Source: Diplonema papillatum (Eukaryota > Euglenozoa > Diplonemea > Diplonemida > Diplonemidae). From it: a stretch of 64,000 nucleotides of DNA. This document shows, piece after piece, positions 44,678 through 57,700 of the stretch. The position numbers and the translations under genes were made by a program. Every line of letters starts with the position of its first letter. Position 1 is the first letter of the stretch. The notes beneath the pieces are model-generated. The model searched no databases. It saw nothing but the letters and a program-made list of their open reading frames with translations, and was not told the origin of the DNA. The DNA is taken from positions 434,001-498,000 of the forward strand of contig JAPJBO010000001.1 of NCBI GenBank assembly GCA_030068145.1, in the 5' to 3' direction.

Positions 44678-47600
44678 CAGGGTTTTTTCTGGGGTGGGCT
44701 GGAGTGGGGATTTTCCCCACTCCAGATTCTTGGCGAAAATCTGAGTGGGCTGGAGTGGTTTTTTTTTTTCTGTTCATTGCAGCATCGCCAGAAAAGCTGC
44801 GACCCCACATCGCAACGCAATCGCTCCAGAAGTGCGAAAAAAGGGGCAGAAAAAAGAAGAGAAAGGAAGAAAGAAAAAAAGACGAGACAGGCAGGAAATG
44901 CAGCACGTGTTGACAACCAACGACGAGACCCATCTGAGAGAGTACAGAACGAGCCCCTGTGCGGCGCCGACGAAAACGGGATGACACTGGAGGAGGTTCT
45001 CAACGGCTTCGTAATAGGTACCAGGAACCGGGATGACAAGGCGGCAGAACGGGCATCGTGGCAACCAACAAAGACCTGCAAATCGGTACCCGACGACTAC
45101 GCAAAATCGCCATCCCACCACACCTTGTCAAAAGGGTGGGCATCAGCCGAAACTACCAACATAAAGGAAAAGAAATGGTGCGGGTGTGAAGACAAACAAT
45201 AACAACATAAAAAACGACGGACTGACGTTCATCGTCGGAAACACAAACAATGTCGCGGCAGGGAACACTTGCAGGGTTTTTTACGCCACTCAAACGTAAG
45301 CGCGAGGACTCGACAGGCGATGAGGCCACAGAGACACCACCAACCCAACAAGGTGATCCACCTTCTCAGCCGACACCTGAAGTACAGCCACCGACACAAC
45401 CCCCTCCTGGACCACTTCAAGCTCAGCCACCTGCCTCTGAACGCCAAGTCCCAGCAAACCAGCAGATCCTCCATAACTACATGGCTTGGTCGGCAGTGTT
45501 GTTGGAAGAGCAAGGAAAACTGCGGGGTTTGACGTGGAAGAGAACAGGGATCGGGTACCTCAAGAAAGCTGATTTCATGGCTCGAGTCCAGGAACACGAC
45601 AAAGGACCGAAACGTCAGCAGCAGGCCACGCAGCAAGCACCACTGCCCGACGCCGACAAAGCATCCGAGGGCTACGACTCCGCCGCCTCGCAGGCTTCGA
45701 GAACGTCGCAGAGCTCAAAGAAGTGGCACACGAAGGTGAGCAAAAAGCAGCTGCGGTGTCAGTTTCCAGGGGTCACTGACGACGTTCTTTGGGCGGGAAA
45801 AGCAGAAGGAGAGGAGGGTTTTGAGTGGAGTGCAGAACCGAAGACATTCATACCGGTGTCGGAACGAACTGTGCCTCCGCACGAAAGAGCGGCAGCAAGA
45901 AAGAAGAAAGAGACGAAGGACCCTGTTCAACCTATCGCTTCGTATGAGCAGTGGGATCTTGAGGTCTCGCGGTTATTGGATCAGAGCGTTGTCGTTGAAG
46001 ACCTCGAAAGCTGCGTCGATGAGAAGGATGAGGATTCCGATGCGAGCGATGACTGGGCCAACGACGAACGGTTTGCAAAAGTCAAAGCTCGCTATTCGTG
46101 GCTTGTCGCGGGGCGGCACGGCTACTACTGTGCGCTGTGCCGGCACCACCGGATGCTTCTCCGAGGAATGGGGGGAAAGAAGACCGGGAGTGCTGCAGAA
46201 AAGTGGATTGAAACCCCGTTTGTGAACATGGACAAACTCGGGGAACGATCTACGTCCCATGGGAACACCGCCTCTCACAAGGCAGCTGCAGAGGCAGAAA
46301 TGCACCGATTGACCGGCGTGGGTTTGGGGGGTTTGCGAAAGGCCGCAGTGCAGGAAAACCGTCTCCAGCTCATGAAGCTGGTTTGCGTGCTCTATTTTCT
46401 CGTCAAGGAGGGGATAGCCCACACAACCAACTACGAGCCCCTGATCCGTCTCATCACCCGAACCGACACAGATCTCCGGAGCTTTGTGTCTTCCACCCGT
46501 AATGCAACCTACACGAGCACCAACATTGCCACTCAAATCCTGGAGGCAATCGACTGGGTCCTGAGGACCGAAATTGAAGAGCGAGTGAAGAAATCGCCGT
46601 ATCTCGCAATTTTGGCTGATGAGACGGAGAATGTGAAGCACCAAGAGGAACTCTCCATCTTCCTTCGTGGAACATCGGAGCGCGGGGTGTGGGACGTCTT
46701 TTGGTGCATGCTTCCATTAGATGCTGGCAAGGATGCCGCAAGTGTCACTAAGCAGCTCATCAAGCGCCTGCGGTACCGTCTCCCACCAGAGGAACTCGCT
46801 CAGGACGCGGCGGTGCCGCCCTTGGGGGCCCCTGTTCCCGCAGAAAAGTTCGTGGCGATTGCACTTGATGGCACGAATACCATGAGCGGTGAGTTTGGAG
46901 GGGTTCAGGCAAGGCTGAAGTGGGAGTACAATGCCTTCGCTGTGTACGTGTGGTGCAGTTCTCACAAACTGCAACTGGCAGTTGTCTGGGCTGCCATGCT
47001 CACCTTTGACGTTCTCAGTTGTGTCAACAGCCTGAGGGACTTGTTCTTCTTCCTCAGGGCGAGTACACAAAGGATGGGACGGTACCGCGACACCATCCAG
47101 GAGGTGAGGGAAAAGGAAAGGTTCAGCCGAATGCCGAACAAAGTCTTGGTTAAAAGCGGTGATACAAGATGGTTGACTAACGAGAGATCGGCTGCTGTGA
47201 CCCTTCGCACGTGGCCAGCCATTTACGAAACAATCGAAGACCTCCGGGCAGAGTCCGGAGACGCTCTTTCGACTGGGCTTGTCACACGGTTGCTGTCCCC
47301 GGCATTCATTGCGTCCCTCTTCCTCTTGCGTGAAATCTTTGGGATTGTCTGTCCTCTTTCCCTGCAGCTACAAAAGGGGGCCTCCGCTCTCATCGGTGTT
47401 TCCCGACAAGTTGAAGTTGTAATCAGTTCCATCACTGCCATCAAAGACCTCGCTCCCCCGACCCTGGACCCCCAGTCCATCCAGCCTGCCGACATTGGCT
47501 ACCACACGTGGCCGCTGTACTACAATTGGTACATATCCGAGCACGCAAGCGGGAAGACAGTCGGCAAGCAATCGTGGTCCCTTTACCATGCTGCGACTGG

Positions 47601-48526
47601 AAAGGTTTACTGTGAGAAGCTAGTCGAGCAGCTCAAAACCCGGTTCAAGGATTACGGTATCGTGAGTGTGCTGGCTCTCTTTGACCCAAAGTACGCGTTC
47701 GGACACGACTGCGATAGTGATGCAGCATTGATCGACACTTTCGTTGAACACTTCACAACGTGCAAAACGGTCCAAGTGACAGGAAAAGAGGACAGACATT
47801 TCCAGCCGATGTGGAGTGCTGCCCAGGGTCGGGGTGTGAAGCACGAGCTACCCCAATTGCTCAAGACCATTCAGATGACCAAGGAAAGGTGCACAGATCC
47901 CGAGGCTTTCAGCTTTCAGGATGCCTTGCTTTATGCCATGAAGCACGAGGCGCAAGCACTCCCACGTGCAGTCTCCGCCATGCGGTTGGTCGCCACTTAT
48001 CCCTCAGGGACGAGTGCTGTTGAGCGATCATTCAGTGTTCTCAAAGACACCCTGGATCTTTTAAGGAACCGGCTCACGAGCGGACATTTGGATATGATCC
48101 TGCGCATCCGTATCGAGGGTCCACCAGAGCTTTCGATGGTCTTTTTGGAGAAGGTTGTTGACCGTTTTGTCGAGATGGTCCCGAGCCGTCGCCTAAACTT
48201 TGTGCAGGCGAAGGCCAATTCTGCATAGTGGGATCTGTCCCAGGTTGTTCCACGACTATCATTCCTAAATGCAGCACCCGTTTTTTTTGTGACACAACCC
48301 TCGTTCACTCCCTTCCTGCTGTGGCAACTGAACCCATGTGAAGACAACGAACTAACCGGCCTAATAGGCACCAGGAGAACGTCGAACTAGGCTGCCTTGG
48401 GGGAAAAGCCCGCAGCAAGCACCACAAAGCGCAATTTGCGTGGATTGCTTGGCAATTCGGCTCTGAAAACGCGTCGAAAAGTTCCCCACTCCAGCTCGAA
48501 AATTTGAAATCCTAGAAAAAACCCTG
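44678..48526 (+). mobile_element. Complete-looking hAT transposon
   Basis: Terminus CAGGGTTTTTTCT at 44678 pairs with AGAAAAAACCCTG ending at 48526. Inside each end, GGAGTGGGGA and its inverse TCCCCACTCC recur; at the left they form a 22-bp palindrome. The flanking octamers (TGCTTATT, TAACTTAT) share only CTTAT out of register, so a clean 8-bp duplication is not evident. The element is 3.85 kb and holds one long transposase frame. Its 5' untranslated part (about 44890-44945) carries the H-x-LT-x3-D-x-THLR motif seen in the exons at 9168 and 28551. Confidence 0.88.
45250..48228 (+). CDS. hAT-superfamily transposase, 992 aa, uninterrupted
   Basis: Cut-and-paste transposase of the enclosing element. 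N-terminal ~110 residues are Pro/Gln-rich with a KRKRE basic patch that could serve as a nuclear signal. A zinc-finger module of BED/TTF type follows: C294-x2-C297 with H337-x5-H343. The RNase-H-like core shows D457 in LADETEN, D540 in ALDGTNTM, then VYVWCSSHKLQLA. The C-terminal dimerisation region ATYPSGTSAVERSFSVLKD supplies E925. These D/D/E positions are those of active hAT enzymes. The frame opens at an ATG in ACAATGTCG and ends TAG, with no interruption, so the copy may still be functional. Gene order within the element is simple: leader, transposase, short 3' flank with TIR. Only distantly related to the minus-strand hAT at 13849-17319. Confidence 0.95.
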   Translation: MSRQGTLAGFFTPLKRKREDSTGDEATETPPTQQGDPPSQPTPEVQPPTQPPPGPLQAQPPASERQVPANQQILHNYMAWSAVLLEEQGKLRGLTWKRTGIGYLKKADFMARVQEHDKGPKRQQQATQQAPLPDADKASEGYDSAASQASRTSQSSKKWHTKVSKKQLRCQFPGVTDDVLWAGKAEGEEGFEWSAEPKTFIPVSERTVPPHERAAARKKKETKDPVQPIASYEQWDLEVSRLLDQSVVVEDLESCVDEKDEDSDASDDWANDERFAKVKARYSWLVAGRHGYYCALCRHHRMLLRGMGGKKTGSAAEKWIETPFVNMDKLGERSTSHGNTASHKAAAEAEMHRLTGVGLGGLRKAAVQENRLQLMKLVCVLYFLVKEGIAHTTNYEPLIRLITRTDTDLRSFVSSTRNATYTSTNIATQILEAIDWVLRTEIEERVKKSPYLAILADETENVKHQEELSIFLRGTSERGVWDVFWCMLPLDAGKDAASVTKQLIKRLRYRLPPEELAQDAAVPPLGAPVPAEKFVAIALDGTNTMSGEFGGVQARLKWEYNAFAVYVWCSSHKLQLAVVWAAMLTFDVLSCVNSLRDLFFFLRASTQRMGRYRDTIQEVREKERFSRMPNKVLVKSGDTRWLTNERSAAVTLRTWPAIYETIEDLRAESGDALSTGLVTRLLSPAFIASLFLLREIFGIVCPLSLQLQKGASALIGVSRQVEVVISSITAIKDLAPPTLDPQSIQPADIGYHTWPLYYNWYISEHASGKTVGKQSWSLYHAATGKVYCEKLVEQLKTRFKDYGIVSVLALFDPKYAFGHDCDSDAALIDTFVEHFTTCKTVQVTGKEDRHFQPMWSAAQGRGVKHELPQLLKTIQMTKERCTDPEAFSFQDALLYAMKHEAQALPRAVSAMRLVATYPSGTSAVERSFSVLKDTLDLLRNRLTSGHLDMILRIRIEGPPELSMVFLEKVVDRFVEMVPSRRLNFVQAKANSA

Positions 48527-48748
48527 TAACTTATACAAAAAAAAAAGCTGAACCTTCCCGGGGAAACCGTCAAAACCTCTTGGGAGTGTCTCTGCACTAA
48601 CCTGTCTCTCTCTCTCTCTTTCGTAGAGCCACAACAAAAGCGCCGGTGTTTCAAGCGAACCTTTCAGTCCGGATCGGCTGTGGTGGGGGGAGGGTGAAGT
48701 TCCAGTGCCCTGCGGGGCAGCTGCGGGTGCCAGGGACAGGGTGGCAGC

Positions 48749-51700
48749 ATGGGAGGCGTCGTGAAGGATGACGAGAAGCTCAACCGCAACCTCTGCAAGC
48801 CGGGGGCGAAGGTGTTCTACTGGGACGAGCAGCATGCGTGGGCGATGGGCAAGATCGACGCCGACGACGGGAAGGTCTTCACTGTGACAGGAACCGGCTA
48901 CAGCTGCTCGCAGGTGTCGGCGCTCGGGTCGTCGAAGGTCAAAGAAGACAAGATCTGGCCGCTGCGCGAGGACGTGCTGGAAGAAGACGTCACCGACTTG
49001 TTGAATCTCACCATCCTCCACGACTCCACGATCCAAAGATGTTTGTTCCTCAGGTCCGTGCTCTTCTGTCTCTCGTCGACAACACTCCATTTGCCACGGC
49101 ACAGTAGGAAGCTGCTGCGCAAATGAAAAGAGAACCCGGAGACATTTGTTGGGTGGGTGAGTAGCATTTACCTCTCGACGCCGTCCTCAGGAGGTGCTAC
49201 AGGATGAGTGGATAGTGCACAGCTGCGGGTGGACCTCCATCCGGAGGTCATCCTGGAGGTGACAGTATCTACGTAGCATCATACGTACTACGAAGTGGTG
49301 GTGTTTCCGTACGTTTTCCCGCAGAGTACTCTGTATTCCCATGGGGGTAGACATACGTACTACGTGGTATGTGGTGATATGACTCCTCAGAGGTGCACCA
49401 CGAGCTGCTGTGGAAGCCCCGGTTAGAGGGCTGCACCCGACTGTCGCCCTGCTACCGCGTGAATGGCCCCCCAGGTGCCCCGGTTATCGGACTGAGCACG
49501 ACTGTCGTAGCAACTCTGGTTCTTGGGCTTTCTCGTTCCGGGCCATGTTCGATCAAGTTGATCAGAAAGTTCCTTACCGCCGCAGAGTAAATTTGTTTGC
49601 ATTAGTGTGATTGTCAGGCCTTCGACTACCCTGAGCAACGCACTATGCACACTCCGTGCCGCCAGTGTCAGTCCACCAGAACCAAACCCTGGCCGTTTGG
49701 CGCGTTTTCTACGAAGTAAACCCACCACACAGATACATGCACGACATGGTCTACACCAACATCGGCGCGATCGTCGTGGCATTGAACCCGTGGAACTTCA
49801 AGATCCCATGGTACACCGACGACAACATGCACAAGTACCTGGCCGAGGGCGAGGTCATAAAGGAAAACGTGCCGCACTCGTGGGCGCAGGCGCACAATAC
49901 CTACAACGACATGCAGCGTGACGATTTGGACCAGACGATCCTCATCTCCGGCGAGTCCGGCGCCGGGAAGACGGAGGCCGCCAAGATAGTGATGAAGTAC
50001 CTGGGCGCCATCAGCTGCGTGCGCGGCGAGGACAAGCAGAAGGCAGCCGCGCAGAAGGTCGCCTTCAACATCAACCAAGCGTCGCCCATTCTCGAGGGTT
50101 TCGGCAACGCGAAAACCGTGCGCAATGACAACTCATCTCGTTTTGGCAAGTTCATGAAGGTTCGTTCGCTATTTAGTCCAAACAGCGTTTCCCCGAAGAG
50201 CTCACGTTTTTAATACTCTCAGTCTTGCCGGTTTTACACTGCAACGTTTGAACTTGTTATGCAGCAACAATCTGTGTTGATAGACTGCACAATGTATTGT
50301 GAAGTGCAATGTATTGTGAAGGCTATAACGGCGTCGGCAGCGTGCTCGATGGTTGATCAAAATTCGTAACCCAGAAAAGATGCAAGCCTGCGCAAACGGG
50401 GAAGTGACGAGAGCACATGGGCACTGGCTGTCTCCTTCAGCAAAGTCGATCTGTCCTCGGGGCACACGGCACATTTGCCACGAACATTGAGCAAGGCGTT
50501 GCAAACACAAGATAGGTCGAAACTCTCTACGAAACTATGGGCACCCCCGTTCTTTTTAGCACTAGCAATCTTGCCCTTCAATGTATTGTGCAGGCCAAGA
50601 AGACGGAGGCAGCGTGTTTTGGTGGTTCAGAATTCCTAACCTGAATATACACAGGAAGTGGGAAAACGATCACCCGGCACGCACACACAAAACGCAGCGC
50701 CTGTCTTTTTTTGTCCGGGAGGCGACGGTTGTTGAGAACGCGAACAGTGAACAAAGGGGATCACACGCACACGCAGGTACAGTTCAACGGCGAGGGCTTC
50801 CTTGTGGGCGCGCACACGATCAAGTACCTCCTTGAAAAATCGCGGATCGTGACCGCGAGTCCGAACGAACGGGTTTACCACAGCTTCTACCTCCTATCGA
50901 AGGGCAAAGACGCCGCGAAGTACCAGCTTACCGCGCCGACCAACTACCACGTGAACGCTGGCGGCTGCGTCGACATTCCGGGCGTCGACGACGCCGACGA
51001 TTACCGGATCTGCCTCGAAGCTATGGACAACTGCGGCTTCTCGGACGACAACATCGACGGCGTCTGGCGCTGCATTGGCGGCATTCTGCACTTGCTTCAG
51101 GTTTGCCTGCTAGCCCCCTCGGGGCAGCATAGGAGTTCTTGTCTTTCCGCAAGACGGCCTTGTTTTGCGACAACCAGTTTTCGTTTCCCTGGAGACAGTA
51201 TTTGTTACAGCTAAAAAGAACGTTGGCAGCGGTTTAACCAGAAAAGATGCAGGCTAAATCACGCAAACAAAGCACTTGCTTTGTAGGAAGTCGAAAAGGC
51301 CGCCAGTTGCAAAGTCTTAATTGTGAACAGCACTCATCAGCGTGCCGGTGACTCCCCACGAATAAGGAATGAAATCTCAAAGGAGGAAATGTGCCGTGCC
51401 ATCCCACTCATTTTGAGACCTCTGCCTGAATACCTGTTGGAGCTGGCTTTGCAACCTTCTCGCAGCTTGTATACTCGGTGAATGGCTGTCTGTTCATGTG
51501 CGTGCGGCCGTACGCTGAAAGCTGCCATGGGAAGGGGTGGTTCTTTGGGAGCATCGCAACACCGCCGGGATGTGGCCTGCTGCAGTGAGTGAATATGATC
51601 GTTGGGGGGGAGTCTCCTCAAACGTACGCCGGTCCATCGATCCCCTATCTCCCGGAACTGCATCGAATTGCCTGCCGCTGATTCTCACAGTGAATCACGG

Positions 51701-54700
51701 TCCACCACGACCAAGTCCCGTAGTGCTGCATAGCGTTGCCTGAAGCTGTATTCTTCGGTCTTACCACGTTCTATCAGGTGAGGAGACGACCCGGCTTAAA
51801 AACACGCTGCCAGTTCTCATCCGAGCTCACCAATCACGCAAAACGTGCAACCGCAGGTAAAGTTCAAGGCCATCGACTCCGACTCGTGTCAGATCGATGC
51901 GAGCACGCAGCCGCTCGTTGACCTCACTTGCAAGTTGTGGAGCATCGACACCGTGGCTTTGTCGCGAGAGCTGGTCACGACTACGATCGATACCAGAGAC
52001 GGGCCGGTGGTCATGAAGCTCACGACCGTGAAGTCGGCGGACGCGCGCGACGCGCTTTCGAAGGCGCTATACGACGAGCTTTTCGCGTGGGAAGCGATGA
52101 AGATCAACGGCCTGACCGACGTCGGCGGCGGGAAGAACTTCATCGGGCTGCTGGACATTTTCGGGTTCGAGGACTTCGAGTACAACAGCTTCGAGCAGCT
52201 CTGCATCAACCTCGCGAACGAGACGCTGCAGAACCACTACAACGCGTTCATTTTCGAGAAGGACATGGACGAGTGCAGGGCGGAAGGCGTCGACGTCACG
52301 GAAGTGAAGTGCCCGGACAACACGCCGTGCCTGCTGATGATGACGTCGAAAACCGGCATCTTCGGCCTTCTCGACGACGAGTGCTCTCTCGGCCAAGGCA
52401 CCGACGGCGGGTTCTTGGGCAAGGTGCTCGACCAACACGCCCACAACCCGTTCTTCGGGCAGCGCAAAATGGCGACCAACAGCTTCCTCGTGCACCACTA
52501 CGCGTCGTCGGTCAACTACACCGTGGAAGGCTGGCTGGACAAGAACCGAGACACCCTGAAGAAGGTGCGCTTTCCTGTTTTTTTTTTGTCGTATAAGATC
52601 GAAGATCTTAGAAGATTAATACTATTCCGACGAGAACTAACACTTGTACAAAGGTTATTACCCCGTCGCTCCCGAGAAAAACACCGTATTTTTACCCCTC
52701 GCTTGCCCACCCACCCTTGCCCATTTTTTCTTCAAAGTCCAGTGTCCTGAGGCGTCACGAAGAAGTTCGTGGCATACACACGAGAATCTCTGCATGACCT
52801 TTCTACGTTTGTTACGCACCATCAATCTGGCATCACGCAGCAGCAAGGACAAGAGCAGCGAGTACGGAGCAGCGAGACGGGCGAGGAGGAGAGTATTATT
52901 TTTTTTTTTTTTTCCCGACGACAACTAGTGTCAGACTAGCCTACCCGAAGGCACTTGATTCCTTTAGGCAAGATTTCTCTACCGGCGGAAGTTGTTTGGG
53001 TTAACGTCTTTTTTTTTTTTGTACCTACCCCCCCCCCGTGTTTAAGATCGCGTTTTTCCGTGTTTAAGATCGCCCTCCAAAAAAACCGATCTTATATAGG
53101 GGGGGGACGATCTTAAACACGGGGGGGGACAAAAAACACCCCAATTTTTTTTTTCCGCTGCGCGGGGCCCTGAACCCCCCCCCACAGTAAAAACGCCCAA
53201 AAAAAAACTTTCCCGCTGCGCGGGTCCCCACCCCACTCCCCCCCCGTGTATAAGATCGCCCTCATTTCTCAAAAAAACCGATCTTATACACGGGGGGGGA
53301 GGGCGCGATCTTTAACACGGGGGGTGGTAGGTATAAGTCATAGTCCTTTTTTTCTCTTTCAGAAGAAGAGGACAAATTTTCGGGGGAAAAAAAGACTTTT
53401 TTTTTTATGTAAAATTTGCCGTCTGTTTTCTAGACCAAGCTTGTGCACGCGGACTACGGTAGGGACACCGCGCGCAGTTCGAGGGCATTGTGACCAGTCG
53501 CTGTATCCACGCATCTGCAGAAGACCAAAACCTGCCAGGCACCTTGTTTATTATGAAAGACAAGCATGCCAAAGAGACCAAGATGCGACTCTTCTTAAGA
53601 GACGTCCACTGCAAATGAGGTAGAAGAAGAAGAAGAGGACGAAGAGAGCGACTTCGAACCCGGACCTACGACGTGCCAAGTGACAAAGAAGACGAAGACA
53701 AGCCTGTCGCCGACATGTCTGAGAACGCTCAGGCGTATTACAAGTATTGACATGGAAGAAAGAAGCGTGCGGGAAAGAAGGCTCTGGAGCAGGTTGCGAG
53801 AGGTTGGGTTTCTGACAAACCGTACCCTGGGACGACCGATAGGCTGGTGACCGTTTGATCCGGCATGAAGTCAAGCAGCACAGGATCAGCGGCTTTCTCG
53901 TAGTTCCAGAAACGAAGAAAAAGAAGAAGCTGGAACAGAGCCTGGATCACCAAGGAAAAGGTGATCCGGGCTCTGTTCCAGCTTTCGCAGGCTCCTCGGC
54001 TACCGACGCGGTAGACAGCAATCCGGGGCGGACCGGCCAAGCTGTACCCAGCATATCTGCACCGGACGCCATTACAACAAGCGCTTCCAGTAGGAAGGGG
54101 AGTACGAACATTTGCCTTCGCTGCGACAGCTTTTTGCAAACGAGGCGGCCCAACACATGCCGAACAGCACCGTTCGAACTTGCGAGGTCGCCTGCTTTCA
54201 CTGAGCCAACAGGGCCGCCAAGAATTCATTGGTGTTTCGGGGCTTCCCCACATTGTTCACGAGGAAGACGCTGACTTTGACGATAACTGTGACAAGCTCA
54301 ACGTCAAAATCAACACGTTCGACGCAATGAAATCCAGGTCGTTCATCCTAAAACCGCGTCCTAAAATGGTGTAAGTTTTGTTGCTCACTTTTTACCTCGA
54401 TTTATCATTTTATGAGCTTTCTTTCACATCTATGCAGTCACCAAAAAATAGGCTATATTTTACAAAAGAAATAGTCTTTCTATTTTCGAAAGTGAAAAGA
54501 AGAAGATTTTTTCCGGCCGCTCAATTTTACATATCTTGAAGAATCTTTCGTAATTCTGTATAAGCACCTGCTTTGTAGGAAATGCTTGAGGAGACTGCCA
54601 GTTGCGATGGATCAAAGGAGGTAAATGTGCTGTAGCCCACACGAAACACAGGTAAATCTGGGTTTAGTGGCGGGCGTAAGCGCGGTACCAGGGAAAGCCT

Positions 54701-57700
54701 GCTACACGGGAGCCAAGCTTCACGTGTTCGGCGGTACTGCAGAGCCACGGGCCTACGGGTCAAGTGGCTACCGATTTCCCAAACTAAAGCATCAAGCAAG
54801 AATATCGTCAAAAACCTTCAAGTTCTGGAAGGCGGATTCCGATAGACAAACTCGAAGACTACTGTAAACACCACACCACCGAACAGGACATGCGGGAGCT
54901 GATGAGGGCGTCGTCGAACCCACTGGTCTGCGAACTGATCCCGCACATGGACGACAACGCGAAGAAAGTGACCGTCGGCGGCTTCTTCAAGCAGCAGCTG
55001 ACCGAGCTAATGGCCCTCATCCACGCGACGCAGCCGCACTGGATCCGGTGCGTGAAACCGCACCCCGCCAAGAAGCCGCTGATGGTGCACGGCCTCATGA
55101 CCATGACGCAGCTCGAGTCGTCCGGCGTGCTCGGCACCGTCAAGATCCGGAAGGCCGGGTTCCCCGTGCGCCCCACGTACCCGAAGTTCATCGCCCGCTT
55201 CAAGTGCATCCTAGGCGGCGCGCCTGCTCTGGACGCTCCGCTGGACACAATTCAACAGTATTGCCGAATGGTGTGTGCCACCCCTATTTGTGTGAACGTG
55301 AAGCGGCGCGCGATTGTCTGAGCCTGTGCCCAGGCACAGGCTCCCGGTGCTGGTCTGCAGTCTGCCCAGGCAGTGCTTTGTGTGTGCCTTACACCGTGTG
55401 TGTTGTAAAGTAGCTGCGCAAGCAAATGGCGCGTGCCTGCACAAGGTCGTTCTGTGCAGCCAGCTTGGCCAGCGTCGTGTGCGTCTGTGTGCGCGCCCGT
55501 AGTACAGCCGACTAGCCGACTTCTATTCGTGTGAACGTGGAAGACGCGCGATTATCGCCTACTAGGCCTTACATTGTGAAGTAGCTGCGCCAGCAGCGCG
55601 TGCGTGCCTGAACTGAGACTCGTCGCGAATACAAAGGTCGTTCTGTGCAGCCAGCTTAGCCTGCGTCGTGTGCGTCTGTGTGTGCGCCCGTAGTAGCCTA
55701 CTGCCATTCGTGTGAACGTGGAAGACGCGCGATTATCTCCTACTAGGCACAGGATCCCGGTGCTGGTCTGCAGGGTGCCTATTGGTGCCTTACATCGTGT
55801 GTGTTGTGAAGTAGCTGCGCAAGCAGCGCGCGCGTGCCTGAACTGAGACTCGTCGCGAATACAAAGGTCGTTCTGTGCAGCCAGCTTCGCCAGCGTCGTG
55901 TGCGCGTCGCTGTGTGTGCGCCCGTAGTACTGCCGACTAGCCTAGCTATTCGTGTGAACGTGGAAGACGCGCGACCTTTACGAATCCAACCAAATTCGTC
56001 CTGTGCAGTCGGCTCAGCCTGTAATTGTGCGGCGTCGGCGTATTACGTCGGAACCGTAAGTGCAGGGCTTTTCGCATGCACCGGTCAGACGCGCTGCGTT
56101 CTCCCTCCCGCTCTTTCGCGTGTCTTTTCCTTGTGATACCAATGCATTTGATGGCGGGGACTAAAAGATTAGCAGCTGGCAGCGTACTACATGAAGCAGG
56201 TGAGTTCCGCATGTGCTCGCAACCAAAAAGGAAAAACCTGAAAACGTCGAAAGACATCAATCTGTACGCCCGCACGGGATCGTCGGAAACACAAACCCCC
56301 AACGACCCATACTAAATTGTTGCTCACACACAGGTAATCGACAAGGCAGAGATCGAGCCCATCAAAGCGCAGGCGGGGAAAACCAAGATGTTCTTGAAGA
56401 ACGAAGCGAACCAGAAGCTGGAAGCCGTCCGCGAAGAAGCGCTCGCCGTGCACGTGAAGACGCTGAAGCAGTTCTCGTACTGGAAAGCCTCGAGCAAGAC
56501 CGTGCGCATGGTCCGCTGGGAGGTGTCGGCGCGGCGGGTGCAAGCCGAGTTCCGCGAGTATATGATGCGCACAGGCGAGCTGCGGAAGCAGCGCGAGCAG
56601 GAAAGAATCGCCCTCCTCGGGCGCATGCAGGACGCGCTCGGCCCGTTCGAGGACGCTTGGCAGGCCGCCACCGACGCCATCCTGTCGGCGGAAGCCGACG
56701 CCTTCTCCCGGATAGTGGCCGCCAACAGCGACGGAATGCTCGGTGTGTGCCGTTTCCTTACCAAGTTACACGGCTGGAGCTCAGGCCTCAAAAGCTGGTG
56801 CTGCGTAGCTGCTTGAACTCCGAATGGAAGGGAGGAAATATACGTAGAGGGGGAACGTATCAGTTAGACTTACTCCCTTGTGCTATTTTCTGCATTACTT
56901 CTAGCTGCTTAACATTGCGCGGCATCAAACATGTTCTGTCAAACCATCGGACTCAGGCTTTCCCCTCCCGCCACAGCATTCGTCGCCCAAGTGACCGCTG
57001 CCGCGCAGAACGCGGAGGAGGACGAGCGGATAGCCATCGAGCTCGACGAGGAAGAGTCGTGGGACGCTGTCCGGCAGACGCTCGAAGGCGAGAAGAAGAA
57101 GCTGCTCGGCCTCGCGCTCGAGGCGGAGGAGACGCGGTTCCGCGCCTCGATCGAAGACGAGTGGTGGCTCGGCGCCAGGCACCCCGCCGCCACCGCCGCT
57201 GCGTCGCAGCCCCGCCAGAGCCTCGCCCGGCTGCAGCAGCCGGCGTCGTCCGCCCGGCCCAAAAGCGTGGTGTCGGCCGGCGCCGACCGCCACCGCGGGT
57301 CGTGGAACATCCTCAACAACGTCACCGAGCACGTCCTGTCGTCGTTCGACGACGAAGAGGAGGACTTCCTCTTCCCTTCCTTCTCCGCGGCGCCCGAAGA
57401 ATCCGCGGCCCCGCCGGGTCTCGGCGACACTGAGGTGTGCTTTTTCGTGGTAACAATGCTTTGTAAACACGAAAGAGAACGCTGGCAGCGTGTTTGGGAG
57501 GTCAGGTTGAACCGCTGCGCCAACGTGACTTATTAACACAAATCGCTCTTGGCTGTCTGATCGGAATTCGGCCTGCACCGGAAGTTCGGGGACAGCCAAC
57601 GAGCGGGCGTGCGCCAGAAGTGTCGAGAGAACGAATGTTTGTTTGTACGTGCCGGGGGAGGATTAGCCTGCTAGTGATTGATAGTGAGCGAATATGATCG

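Noticed and set aside
53436-53462. Small extra exon in myosin intron 4 (TTCTAG|ACCAAGCTTGTGC...|GTAGGG)
   Set aside because: Exons 4 and 5 already join in phase and give the normal myosin sequence DTLKK-DMREL without it.
53641-53680. tRNA T-arm-like GGGTTCGAA on the minus strand
   Set aside because: The stem does not pair and no anticodon or acceptor arm can be drawn.
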